A stretch of DNA of 43,980 nt from an uncultured Prevotellaceae bacterium. Its GTDB lineage: Bacteria > Bacteroidota > Bacteroidia > Bacteroidales > Bacteroidaceae. Numbering within the stretch: position 1 is the first letter of the stretch; every line of letters begins with the position of its first letter. Of the stretch, positions 7,906-15,715 are shown one piece after another. The notes beneath the pieces were generated by a model. It searched no databases. It was not told the DNA's origin and saw only the letters and a list, made by a program, of their open reading frames with translations. The translations under genes and the position numbers were made by a program. The stretch lies in assembly GCA_902770845.1 (NCBI GenBank), contig CACXUV010000020.1:1-43980 (forward strand), written 5' to 3'.

Positions 7906-7948
7906 GTCTGTAACAAAAGGGGCCGAGATTGTAAGTGCTTATCAATAG

Positions 7949-7980
7949 GTGCTCCATTTAAGTTACTGGAGCACTCTTTT
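7949..7980 (+). terminator. Orphan terminator-like hairpin
   Basis: GTGCTCCA (7949-7956) and TGGAGCAC (7967-7974) form a perfect 8-bp stem with a 10-nt loop, followed by TCTTTT. No plus-strand gene ends just upstream, so it may be left over from a lost gene at the island edge. Confidence 0.35.
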
Positions 7981-8023
7981 CAATGCTTCATTGTTAAAGA
8001 TTGCAATAAAACACATAGAAACT

Positions 8024-8054
8024 TTTGTTTTTGCATTATATTCGCTAAATTTGC
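8024..8054 (+). promoter_or_regulatory. Promoter of the XRE/R-M operon
   Basis: TTTG (8024-8027), 18-nt spacer and TAAATTTGC (8046-8054), with a leader of about 33 nt. The R-M gene has no separate promoter visible in the 8-nt gap after the XRE gene. Confidence 0.6.
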
Positions 8055-8093
8055 ACACAGTACGCCTAATTTTATACAAAACGACTTAGAACA

Positions 8094-8300
8094 ATGGATA
8101 ATCCGCATTATAACCGCATAAAAGCAGTATTGGCAGAGAAAGATAAAACGGGGACTTGGCTTTCTGAACAGATGGGCAGGAATATTGGAACCGTATCACG
8201 ATGGATGACAAACAAGGTGCAGCCATCGGTAGAACAGCTGTATGATATCGCTAAACATCTTGATGTGGATGTCAGGGAATTGTTGGTGGCATCAAAATAA
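8094..8300 (+). CDS. Small XRE-family HTH regulator, possible R-M controller protein
   Basis: A 68-residue protein consisting of little more than a Cro/C1-type helix-turn-helix (about 15-60). The sequence LSEQMGRNIGTVSRWMTNKV contains the turn and recognition helix, and QPSVEQLYDIAKHLDVDVRELL completes the fold. It ends 8 nt before the Type IIG gene, so the two form an operon. Controller (C) proteins of R-M systems have this size and position and time expression of the nuclease. By analogy this one probably autoregulates the promoter at 8024-8054, but no obvious C-box repeat was found there. Confidence 0.8.
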   Translation: MDNPHYNRIKAVLAEKDKTGTWLSEQMGRNIGTVSRWMTNKVQPSVEQLYDIAKHLDVDVRELLVASK

Positions 8301-8308
8301 TGTAGACG

Positions 8309-11300
8309 ATGGAGAACAACGAATTACGCCCCATTCAGGTGGTAAACAAAATATATCTGAAACAGCCTGTCGGAGAAAATGACATCAAAAGTTTCAGGAG
8401 TGCCATGCGGAAGATGCTGAAGAACGTCAATGCAAATGAAAGCGAGGAACACAATAAAAATCTTGTGATGGAATTCCTTTCAAATGCATTCTATAAAAAC
8501 ACCAATGCGATTAACACCAAGGGTAAGACTGATGCTGCTATTTATGAATCGCCAGATTCTATTCATAGCCATGCCCTCGTACTTATAGAGGCAAAAGGAC
8601 CTGGACGGCCAGATATGGCAAAGCGTTCGGAACTGAATTGCAAAGCACTGCATGAATTAATCCTTTATTATATTCGAGATGAGGAGATTAATCATAATAC
8701 GAAAATAAAACATCTTATCATCACTAATTGCCTTGAGTGGTTCGTATTCGACAAGGCTTGTTTCTATCGGTTTTTCATCGCTAACAAGAAATTCAAGAAT
8801 GAGGTGCTTGAGGCAGACCGGGAGAACACGACGGATTATGTTTACGAAAAAGTAATCCGCAGAAAGGTGGAAGAAGTAAAACACATGTTGAAATACACAT
8901 ACTTCGACCTGTCGGACTACAAAGGAAAACTGGATGATGATGCCATATTGACTTCCAGAAAGTTCATATCCATCTACAAACTACTATCTCCAACGCATCT
9001 GTTGAAACTGCCATTCCAGAATGACCATAACGCCCTTAACCGAGGGTTCTATAACGAGTTGCTTTACATTATGGGCGTTGAAGAAGTCACTGATGACAAG
9101 ATGAAGAAAATCAAGCGTCAGAAAACCAAGCGGCAGCCTTACTCTCTGGTTGAACAAGCCATTTCCCATTTAGACGGATACGACCTCTACGAAGAGCAAG
9201 ACCTGTTTGATGCGGCATTGGGATTGGTACTTGTTTGGGTAAACAGACTCCTGTTTTTAAAGTTGCTGGAGTCTCAATTGCTCACCTTCAATAAGGGCGC
9301 AACATCCAAGCTGCTGATTAGCTCTCGTATTCCAGACTATGACATCTTGAATGACTTGTTTATGAAAGTGTTGGCCGTTCCTACAGAGCAACGTAATGAG
9401 GAATTTCGAGAGGCATTTAAGGATGTGCCCTATTTGAATAGTTCCCTGTTTGAAAAGTCTGAATTAGAAATAAAGTATTTCCCCGTCAGCGGCATCCGGT
9501 TGGGCGAAATGGAGGTGATGGCGCAGACAGCCGTCAAGGATGGCAACGGTAAGCGGATGAAAGGACTGATGCCAACACTCGACTACCTGTTTCGTTTCCT
9601 TGATGCATTTGACTTCGGTGTTGAGAAGCAGAGCAATGATAGCCCGCTGCGACAAGATAGCAAGACCATCATCAATGCGTCAGTGCTGGGAAAGATTTTC
9701 GAGAAGATAAATGGCTACAAGGACGGCTCATTTTTCACGCCAGGCTATATCACGCAGTATATCTGCCGAAAGACATTGCGCAGGGCCGTAGTGAACCGCT
9801 TCAACGAAGTGAAAGGTTGGAAGTGTAACGACTTCTTTGAACTCTGCGACCAAGTGGGAACAGACAGGGACAGCCGCACGGAAGCTAACCAAATAATTAA
9901 CAGTCTGAAAATCTGCGACCCAGCCGTAGGCAGCGGACATTTCCTTGTGTCAGCCCTCAATGAACTGATTGCCATAAAGAGGGAGATGGGGGTGCTGCAA
10001 GACTATAAGGAGAAACCAAAACCAATTGGGGAGTATATCACGGTAGAGAACGATGAACTCGTTGTGACCGATGAGGATGGCGACACTTTTGTATATGACC
10101 CCAAGGATCCGCTCAGCCAGCGTGTGCAGGAGACTTTGTTCGAAGAAAAACGTACCATTATCGAAAACTGTCTTTTTGGTGTGGACCTCAATCCCAAAAG
10201 CGTTGAGATTTGTCAACTCCGTCTGTGGATAGAATTACTAAAGAATGCCTATTATTACAAAAATGAGCAGACTGGGGAAAAAGTTCTTCAGACACTTCCA
10301 AACATTGACATTAACATCAAGTGTGGGAACTCGCTTCTTAACAGGACTCCCTTTAATGTTGACATCCGTCAGGTCTTAGCCGGAACCAATCTCACCATTA
10401 CGAAATACAAACAAGACGTAAACAACTATAAGCGTACAGCCAACAAAGAAGCAAAAGCACGTCTAAAAAATGATATTAACATTATCAAAGCGTTTCTGGC
10501 AAAAGGAATTAGCGAAAACACTCCAGTCTATAAGAAATGGCTTTCTGTTGCTAAGGAATTGAGCGATATGCGGCAGAAAAGTTTGCTCTTCCGTGATGCA
10601 AAGAATAAAAAAGGTAGCTATGCCAAGAAACTTGCTGCTTTAGAGAAAGAAGAAGCAAAGCTGAAACGTCTTATAGATGACATGCGAGACAACAAATTGT
10701 TTGTAAATGCTTTTGAGTGGAGATATGAGATTCCTGACGTACTTGACGATAAAGGAGTGTTTCTGGGTTTCGATGTGATTATAGGTAATCCACCATACAT
10801 TAGTCTGGAAAAGTTACCTGAAGATGTCAAGGCATACTCAAAGATGCATCAGATGGATGAAGAGGAACAGAAGGATATGCCAACGTACAATACCTTGGAA
10901 TCAAGGGGTGATATTTATAGTTTGTTTGTTGAAAGGGCCTTGCAACTCCTGAAGAGGAATGGTTTGTTGTCGTATATCTTACCCAATAAGTGGATGAAGG
11001 TAGGTTATGGAAAGCCATTACGTCAGTTATTCCTCAAACAGAATCTGACTCAGGTGATAGACTTTGACGACAATCAAATTTTTGAAGATGCAACAACCTA
11101 TACTTGCATCATCCGCATGACCAGGGCAAAAAGCGCTGGCGAGATTCTTAGTTCTACTATTCGCAAAGTCAACTCAGAGACATTGGCTGAAGATGTAGAA
11201 GAAAGGAAGAAAGCATTCCAAACCAGCGAACTGAATGACGGCATTTGGATTATTTCGTCAAGAGAAGACTTTGAGAAGGCTGAAGCGTATAAAAAGACAA

Positions 11301-12118
11301 TGGGAACGCTTCGAGAGTTTCTTGGTTACGATTCAAACTATGGTATTAAGGTAGGTCTGTCAAAAGCTTTCAATGTCTCCATAGAAGCAGCCAACCGACT
11401 AATTGCAGAAAATGCCTCTGCCTTAGAAATTCTTCGGCCTTTCATGCAAGGACGGGGGATGATTCCATTTGGAAAGCCCGTAACGGCATCTTATCTACTT
11501 TTTATCCCCAAAGGCTTTACAGCAAAAGCGTTTGGACTAAATCCTGAGGATAAGGAGGACAGGGAGAAAATGCCAGACGAGCATGAAGCCTGGATGTGGT
11601 TTGAAAGTAGATATCCATCCGTCGCCCATTGGCTGTTGCAGTTTAAGGACGAAGCCACAAAACGGACAGACAAGGGTGACTATTGGTGGGAACTACGGGC
11701 TTGCGCTTATTATAGCGAGTTCAGCCAGCCCAAACTTTTTTACCAGACCTTCCAAGTTCGTCCATGTTTTATTTATAGCGACCAGTCTGTGTTTTGTAAC
11801 AATTCAATGTGGTTTATCACTATCCAAAACAAAGCCTTGCTTGCTCTTCTCTGTTCAAACATGGGCTGGTGGCTGATTTCCAAGTATTGCCCTCGCATAC
11901 AGAATGGCTATCAGTTGATTTGGGACAACTTCAAGCAGATAAGCATACCATCGGAATTGCCGCCACGTTTGGGTGAATTGGCAGACTTGCTCATGCTGGA
12001 TGTTGAACAAAATAATAAAGAAGACTATACTACTCATCTGCGAGAAGTCAATGAAATAGTTGGCGGATTGTATGATGATGCTATTAAAGGTTATGTAATT
12101 GACGGTGTAGCATATTAA
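8309..12118 (+). CDS. Type IIG restriction endonuclease-methyltransferase (Eco57I-like)
   Basis: A single 1269-residue polypeptide fusing nuclease, adenine methyltransferase and specificity functions. The N-terminus has a PD-(D/E)xK-like centre (Asp75 in GKTDAAIYE, then Glu94-x-Lys96 in VLIEAKGPG). The methyltransferase has the SAM motif DPAVGSGHF starting at Asp537 and the N6-adenine catalytic NPPY at 827-830, with a long helical Lys/Glu-rich segment between them. The C-terminal ~350 residues resemble a TaqI-like target-recognition domain (PFMQGRGMIPFGKP, SPRIQNGYQL-like region). The recognition sequence is unknown. The length is typical for the family and all key motifs are intact, so it is probably active. 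BREX PglX is a less likely alternative because the nuclease motif is present and other BREX genes are absent. Confidence 0.88.
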   Translation: MENNELRPIQVVNKIYLKQPVGENDIKSFRSAMRKMLKNVNANESEEHNKNLVMEFLSNAFYKNTNAINTKGKTDAAIYESPDSIHSHALVLIEAKGPGRPDMAKRSELNCKALHELILYYIRDEEINHNTKIKHLIITNCLEWFVFDKACFYRFFIANKKFKNEVLEADRENTTDYVYEKVIRRKVEEVKHMLKYTYFDLSDYKGKLDDDAILTSRKFISIYKLLSPTHLLKLPFQNDHNALNRGFYNELLYIMGVEEVTDDKMKKIKRQKTKRQPYSLVEQAISHLDGYDLYEEQDLFDAALGLVLVWVNRLLFLKLLESQLLTFNKGATSKLLISSRIPDYDILNDLFMKVLAVPTEQRNEEFREAFKDVPYLNSSLFEKSELEIKYFPVSGIRLGEMEVMAQTAVKDGNGKRMKGLMPTLDYLFRFLDAFDFGVEKQSNDSPLRQDSKTIINASVLGKIFEKINGYKDGSFFTPGYITQYICRKTLRRAVVNRFNEVKGWKCNDFFELCDQVGTDRDSRTEANQIINSLKICDPAVGSGHFLVSALNELIAIKREMGVLQDYKEKPKPIGEYITVENDELVVTDEDGDTFVYDPKDPLSQRVQETLFEEKRTIIENCLFGVDLNPKSVEICQLRLWIELLKNAYYYKNEQTGEKVLQTLPNIDINIKCGNSLLNRTPFNVDIRQVLAGTNLTITKYKQDVNNYKRTANKEAKARLKNDINIIKAFLAKGISENTPVYKKWLSVAKELSDMRQKSLLFRDAKNKKGSYAKKLAALEKEEAKLKRLIDDMRDNKLFVNAFEWRYEIPDVLDDKGVFLGFDVIIGNPPYISLEKLPEDVKAYSKMHQMDEEEQKDMPTYNTLESRGDIYSLFVERALQLLKRNGLLSYILPNKWMKVGYGKPLRQLFLKQNLTQVIDFDDNQIFEDATTYTCIIRMTRAKSAGEILSSTIRKVNSETLAEDVEERKKAFQTSELNDGIWIISSREDFEKAEAYKKTMGTLREFLGYDSNYGIKVGLSKAFNVSIEAANRLIAENASALEILRPFMQGRGMIPFGKPVTASYLLFIPKGFTAKAFGLNPEDKEDREKMPDEHEAWMWFESRYPSVAHWLLQFKDEATKRTDKGDYWWELRACAYYSEFSQPKLFYQTFQVRPCFIYSDQSVFCNNSMWFITIQNKALLALLCSNMGWWLISKYCPRIQNGYQLIWDNFKQISIPSELPPRLGELADLLMLDVEQNNKEDYTTHLREVNEIVGGLYDDAIKGYVIDGVAY

Positions 12119-12146
12119 CTTTGCTAAAGAAAACGATATTGAAGAT

Positions 12147-12349
12147 ATGGCAAACGAAATAGAGAAGAGCAAATTATGGAACTGTTTGATGCCTCACAAC
12201 AGGACGTAAGCTACCACATCAAACAGATTTATGCCGATGGTGAACAAGATGCGGAACGAACTCACAAAAAATTTTTGTTAGTTCGCCAGGAAGGTAACAG
12301 GAGCGTGCGGAGAAACATGAGCCACTACAACCTTGACATGATCATCGCC
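12147..12349 (+). pseudogene. Remnant of a RhuM-family gene (5' part, frameshifted and truncated)
   Basis: ATG at 12147 begins MANEIEKSK, like the N-terminus of RhuM-family proteins. The frame then shifts near 12171 to a segment (12176-12349) reading ELFDASQQDVSYHIKQIYAD and later NLDMIIA, which matches the RhuM N-terminal DNA-binding region. The residues normally between these blocks are missing. Homology stops at 12349, exactly where the convergent HigA-like gene ends (12353). The gene therefore has an internal deletion and has lost its 3' half, presumably when the toxin-antitoxin genes arrived. RhuM proteins often accompany R-M genes. Confidence 0.6.
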
Positions 12350-12352
12350 GCT

Positions 12353-12619
12353 TTATGCTGGCACACTAATGATTGGCTCGCCAAGGGCCAGCGATATGCC
12401 AGCAAGCGTTTTGGTCGTGAAATTATGACGACCTGTGAGCCATTTAGATATTTCCGACTCCCGTTTACCCATCTTTGCGGCCAATTCTTTCTGTGTGATG
12501 CCTTTCTTCTTAAGCAAGGCATCAATGCGGTCAGCAATCTCAAACGAGAGATTGAACTCGGCACGGGTCTCATCTGAGACGTTTGCCAGACACTCGCGAA
12601 ATAACGGATTGGTAATCAT
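12353..12619 (-). CDS. HigA-like XRE-family antitoxin
   Basis: An 88-residue protein with an HTH_3 fold: GITQKELAAKMGKRESEISK (about 40-59) followed by WLTGRHNFTTKTLAGISLAL. This pattern is common in HigA-type antitoxins and antitoxin-like repressors. Its ATG overlaps the stop of the upstream gene by 4 nt, giving tight translational coupling. The toxin-first order is that of higBA systems. It probably neutralises the partner and represses the promoter near 13115 through the palindrome at 13141-13156. Confidence 0.75.
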   Translation of the reverse strand: MITNPLFRECLANVSDETRAEFNLSFEIADRIDALLKKKGITQKELAAKMGKRESEISKWLTGRHNFTTKTLAGISLALGEPIISVPA

Positions 12620-13092
12620 ATCTCAAATACTTTGTTGTCTATTCCCACTATCATGTTTTTCTCAATTGTGATGCTGCCGTTCTGCTGAGCCTGTTTCAAT
12701 AGCTCATCGAAACGCTGCAAATCCATCACATAGCCACTCAACTGCTCATTCTCCTGGTAAGTCCGTGTGGTCTTGACGCCTCCATTGCCAACAATGAGAA
12801 TCTGGTCAGAGATACGCAGACAATACAGACGCAACTTCCTGGAGTCGATAGCCAAAGCGGAAACTCGGTCATTCATCTTGCCCTCTATGCGGAAAAACCG
12901 TTCAAGCGCCCCACGGTCGATAATCTTTTCCAATGCAAGGAGTATGCGCTGGAAATCATAATTCAACGTAGAGTTATCCTTGAACTTCATCAGAAAGTCC
13001 TCATACTCTGACACGTCATTGCCATTGAAGCAAATAGAGTATAGGCTCACGTTGTCGTTCTGCTCGATGGTCTTCAAATTAATCGTCTTCAT
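12616..13092 (-). CDS. Putative toxin of a HigBA/RelE-like toxin-antitoxin pair
   Basis: A 158-residue protein whose core (about 80-130) reads ALERFFRIEGKMNDRVSALA and later KLRLYCLRISDQILIVGNGG. The beta-strand pattern and the basic residues of this core resemble RelE/HigB-fold ribonuclease toxins. The N-terminal ~70 residues are acidic and are an extension not seen in compact RelE proteins. It is immediately upstream of, and overlaps, the HigA-like gene. The toxin role rests on the gene pair and on this weak fold resemblance. It could instead be another small partner of an XRE repressor. Confidence 0.5.
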   Translation of the reverse strand: MKTINLKTIEQNDNVSLYSICFNGNDVSEYEDFLMKFKDNSTLNYDFQRILLALEKIIDRGALERFFRIEGKMNDRVSALAIDSRKLRLYCLRISDQILIVGNGGVKTTRTYQENEQLSGYVMDLQRFDELLKQAQQNGSITIEKNMIVGIDNKVFEI

Positions 13093-13114
13093 TGCTCATT
13101 GTCATTTACCCAGT

Positions 13115-13156
13115 GCAAAGATACAACTTTTTTCTTATAATTCACTTAAAAGTGAA
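13115..13156 (-). promoter_or_regulatory. Promoter and likely operator of the toxin-antitoxin operon
   Basis: Minus-strand TATCTTTGC (13123-13115) lies 22 nt before the toxin ATG. A perfect palindrome TTCACTT-AA-AAGTGAA (13141-13156) covers the position of the -33 box, where antitoxin binding would block transcription. A looser copy of the half-site, AAGTGAA, occurs again at about 13200. Confidence 0.6.
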
Positions 13157-13253
13157 GAAAATATACTGATTTTGTCGTCAATTTGTGATATTCATAAAAA
13201 AGTGAAGCCTATTTTTGACTTTTGCCTAACTTTGTCGTATACTTAATAGAGCA

Positions 13254-13380
13254 ATGAACAAAACGGTGCAGATAGATAGCGAGACGATCTTGCGATGCCA
13301 ACGCGGCGACAAGGCCGCCAAGGCTGGTGACCCGTCATCGGGTGTTCATTGAAGCAATTTGTAGCAGTTCGGAGAAGTGA
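13254..13380 (+). pseudogene. Remnant of an ECF sigma-factor gene (N-terminal region only, frameshifted)
   Basis: ATG at 13254 opens MNKTVQIDSETILRCQRGDKAA, the typical N-terminus of an ECF sigma factor just before region 2. The frame then shifts near 13318 and resumes as LVTRHRVFIEAI, which fits the following helix of sigma region 2, before a stop at 13378-13380. The remaining ~130 residues of a normal ECF factor are absent. A -7-like TAACTTTG lies at 13227-13234. Its codons are more GC-rich than the neighbouring toxin gene, suggesting that it belonged to the original chromosome. Confidence 0.5.
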
Positions 13381-13459
13381 GTACGGTCTCTTATTCGTAA
13401 CCCAATTTTTCCTCCATCTCCCAAACTGCCTTTATATAAAGAAATCCTGCAAATTCTTC

Positions 13460-13548
13460 CAAAGTTACGAAAAATCGAGAGCAAAACAAAAGAATTAATT
13501 CTTTTTTTGCCGAGACGGAGTAATTTCGCGACTTTGTCGCAAAGTTAC
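13460..13548. repeat. Promoter-bearing repeat, right copy (about 1.1 units)
   Basis: One complete unit (13460-13539) plus the first 9 bases of the next. It matches 7809-7898 with one A-to-T change and one fewer T in the T-run. Two minus-strand promoter matches are present: TTTG (13490-13487)-N19-TAACTTTG (13467-13460), and TTTG (13571-13568)-N20-TAACTTTGC (13547-13539). These point toward the toxin-antitoxin operon. Apart from this repeat, the ECF remnant, the operator and the palindrome at 13597-13622, nothing is seen in the 573-base gap. Confidence 0.85.
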
Positions 13549-13596
13549 TCAAAAAAGAGCATACTGCCAAACAGAGTACAAATTGTTTGCTCTTTT

Positions 13597-13622
13597 CTGA
13601 CAAAAAAGCGCGTTTTTGTCAG
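13597..13622. promoter_or_regulatory. Near-perfect 26-bp palindrome upstream of the membrane-protein/hisB operon
   Basis: Arms CTGACAAAAA (13597-13606) and TTTTTGTCAG (13613-13622) are fully complementary around AGCGCG. It ends 10 bases before the -7 element, so it overlaps the -33 region and is a candidate operator. Confidence 0.5.
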
Positions 13623-13632
13623 ATTTATTCCG

Positions 13633-13641
13633 TACCTTTGC
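13633..13641 (+). promoter_or_regulatory. -7 element of the membrane-protein/hisB operon
   Basis: TACCTTTGC, 24 nt before the ATG at 13666. No TTTG is found at the standard spacing; the position is occupied by the palindrome at 13597-13622. Confidence 0.55.
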
Positions 13642-13665
13642 AGCAAAATAGAAACAAAACTGATT

Positions 13666-14622
13666 ATGGACCAGAACACAGACCTTTCTATATTATTTCG
13701 CGTGCGCACCAGTAGCGCCGTCATTCGCAAAGGCTACCAACTCTATGTGGCCAACTTTCGCCGCCTGTTCGGCTCGTCGTGGGTGGCAGCACTTGCCTAT
13801 GCCATCGTTGTGGCGCTGACGATGAGTTTTTACATCAGCCAAATGCCGCCGTTGGTGGTGGCCACGCTCGCTGGCGGCACATCGCCCGAGCTGCAAGGAC
13901 AGATGGCCCTTACGGGGCTGCTTGTGTCGCTGGCCGGACTGGTGCTGTTGGTGGTGGCCAGCGTGCTCATGAGCTACGACGTGTCGGCATTTGGCGAACA
14001 CCAGGCAAGCGGAACCATATCGGGAGCCGAGCGCTGGTATGGACGCTTAGACAGGAAAGCCTTGTGGTCCACGCTGCGGCTCACGGGCTGGTGGGTGCTG
14101 GTGGCGATGCTGGCGTCGCTCATCATGGCGGCCGCTGTTCTGCTGGCCACACGCCATCTGGGCCACATGGCGGGGATGGCACTCATTGGCACAACGGCGC
14201 TCGTCATGGCTGCGGCAGTGCTTCCCATGACCTACACCAGCATGAAATATCTGCTCACACCGAAGGCTTCCTTTCCGCGCCTGCTGCTGACCACCTATTC
14301 CATTGGCCTGCGCCACTGGGGCGCTATTTTCATTGTGACGCTGGTAACGGTGATCACGGCCTATGTGTGCACACTGCTCACCGAACTGCCAGCCCTGATA
14401 CTGTATCTGGCCAACCTGCAATCGCTCATGGGGGTGATGCAGGGCGACCCTGCCGGCATGCCCGGCTATATGGCGTGGATGAACATCTTTGTCTTTGCCA
14501 TAGCGGGCTTCATTCAGGCATACATCAACCTGTCGGCCTTGTTTCCCCTGTACTATCTCTACGGCTCGATTGAAGCTGAGGAAAACGAACGCAACCAACA
14601 TAAAAACACAACAGAACAATGA
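13666..14622 (+). CDS. Polytopic membrane protein of unknown function
   Basis: A 318-residue inner-membrane protein. At least six hydrophobic segments are visible, approximately residues 43-63, 85-108, 143-165, 171-190, 215-245 and 270-300, with a short charged C-terminal tail ([16 protein letters not shown]). No catalytic motif or transporter signature was recognised. The start at 13666 follows the -7 element at 13633-13641; a longer open frame upstream runs through the repeat and is not used. The stop overlaps the hisB start (ATGA), so the two are translationally coupled. No link to histidine synthesis is known. Confidence 0.75.
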   Translation: MDQNTDLSILFRVRTSSAVIRKGYQLYVANFRRLFGSSWVAALAYAIVVALTMSFYISQMPPLVVATLAGGTSPELQGQMALTGLLVSLAGLVLLVVASVLMSYDVSAFGEHQASGTISGAERWYGRLDRKALWSTLRLTGWWVLVAMLASLIMAAAVLLATRHLGHMAGMALIGTTALVMAAAVLPMTYTSMKYLLTPKASFPRLLLTTYSIGLRHWGAIFIVTLVTVITAYVCTLLTELPALILYLANLQSLMGVMQGDPAGMPGYMAWMNIFVFAIAGFIQAYINLSALFPLYYLYGSIEAEENERNQHKNTTEQ

Positions 14623-15692
14623 TGAAACGCATTCTTTTCATAGACCGTGACGGAACATTGGTAGAAGAGCCGCACGACGAGCAGGTGGATGCCCTGGAGA
14701 AAATACGCTTCACGAAAGGTGTGTTCCGCAACCTGGGACTGCTCAGGAAAAAAACCGACTACCGCTTTGTGATGGTGTCGAACCAGGACGGACTGGGCAC
14801 GGCATCATTTCCTGAAGACACTTTCTGGCCCGCCCACAACTTCATTCTGCAAGCGCTGAAAGGAGAAGGCATCTGCTTTGACGATATTCTCATCGACTCG
14901 CACTTCCCTGAAGACAATGCTCCCACACGCAAGCCTCAGACGGGACTGGTGCGGAAATACATGGACAATGAAGACTATGACCTGGCCAACTCTTACGTGA
15001 TTGGCGACCGCGAGACTGATGAGCGCTTTGCACAGAACATTGGCTGCAAAGCCCTGATACTGGGCAGAGACGGCATGACATGGGACAAAATTGCCGAGAT
15101 TGTCTTTGCTGGAGAACGCAAGGCTGAGGTGAAACGTGCCACCAAGGAGACCAACATCGAAGTGGCTCTGGACCTGGACGGCAACGGGAAATGCAACATT
15201 GCCACCGGACTGGGATTCTTTGACCACATGCTGGAACAAATAGGCAAACATGGTGGCATGGACCTCAGCATCAGCTGCAAAGGCGACCTGAACGTGGACG
15301 AACACCACACCATTGAAGACACGGCCCTGGCACTGGGCGAGTGCTTGCTGAAAGCCTTGGGGTCGAAACGGGGCATTGAGCGCTATGGCTACTCGCTGCC
15401 CATGGACGACTGCATGGCTCATGTGTGTCTGGACTTTGGCGGAAGGCCCTGGCTGACGTGGGACGCCAGCTTCAAGCGTGAATATGTGGGCGACATGCCA
15501 ACGGAGATGTTCTACCACTTCTTCAAGAGCCTGAGCGATGCGGCACGCATGAACCTGTTTGTCAGGGCTGAAGGCGAAAACGAGCACCACAAGATTGAGG
15601 GCATCTTCAAGGCGCTGGCCCGATCGCTGAAGATGGCTGTGAAACGCGACATCTATCACTACGAACTGCCATCGACCAAAGGCATGCTCTAG
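14619..15692 (+). CDS. hisB: Bifunctional histidinol-phosphatase / imidazoleglycerol-phosphate dehydratase
   Basis: A 357-residue fusion enzyme for two steps of histidine synthesis. The N-terminal HAD phosphatase (1 to ~165) has the nucleophile motif DRDGT (Asp9, Asp11) and a later IGDRETDE motif. The C-terminal IGP dehydratase (~170-357) has [29 protein letters not shown] and NEHHKIEG, the histidine clusters that bind Mn. In E. coli HisB a CxHxPxxxCxC zinc loop precedes RKP; here the matching stretch is [14 protein letters not shown] (93-106), keeping only the histidine, so the structural zinc is probably absent. No other his gene is in the window. Confidence 0.95.
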   Translation: MMKRILFIDRDGTLVEEPHDEQVDALEKIRFTKGVFRNLGLLRKKTDYRFVMVSNQDGLGTASFPEDTFWPAHNFILQALKGEGICFDDILIDSHFPEDNAPTRKPQTGLVRKYMDNEDYDLANSYVIGDRETDERFAQNIGCKALILGRDGMTWDKIAEIVFAGERKAEVKRATKETNIEVALDLDGNGKCNIATGLGFFDHMLEQIGKHGGMDLSISCKGDLNVDEHHTIEDTALALGECLLKALGSKRGIERYGYSLPMDDCMAHVCLDFGGRPWLTWDASFKREYVGDMPTEMFYHFFKSLSDAARMNLFVRAEGENEHHKIEGIFKALARSLKMAVKRDIYHYELPSTKGML

Positions 15693-15715
15693 AAAAAACG
15701 AAGGCCACAAATCCA

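Larger units (their letters stand above)
7899..13459. mobile_element. Putative acquired defence island between near-identical ~90-bp direct repeats
   Basis: The segment holds an XRE regulator, a Type IIG R-M enzyme, a RhuM remnant, a toxin-antitoxin pair and an ECF sigma remnant. Its codons are visibly richer in AAA, GAA, ATT and TTT than those of the flanking genes. It is bracketed by the repeats at 7809-7898 and 13460-13548, which differ by one substitution and one indel. No integrase, transposase or tRNA target is present. Acquisition or replacement by recombination between the repeats is inferred, not shown. Confidence 0.45.

Noticed and set aside
8309..12118. BREX PglX or Type I methyltransferase subunit
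   Set aside because: The N-terminal nuclease motif within the same chain and the absence of companion BREX or HsdR/HsdS genes favour Type IIG.
13391..13603. Minus-strand ORF ending EEFAGFLYIKAVWEMEEKLGYE
   Set aside because: Most of it is translation of the promoter-bearing repeat. The last ~20 residues look coding-like and might be the end of a lost gene, but no family is recognisable.
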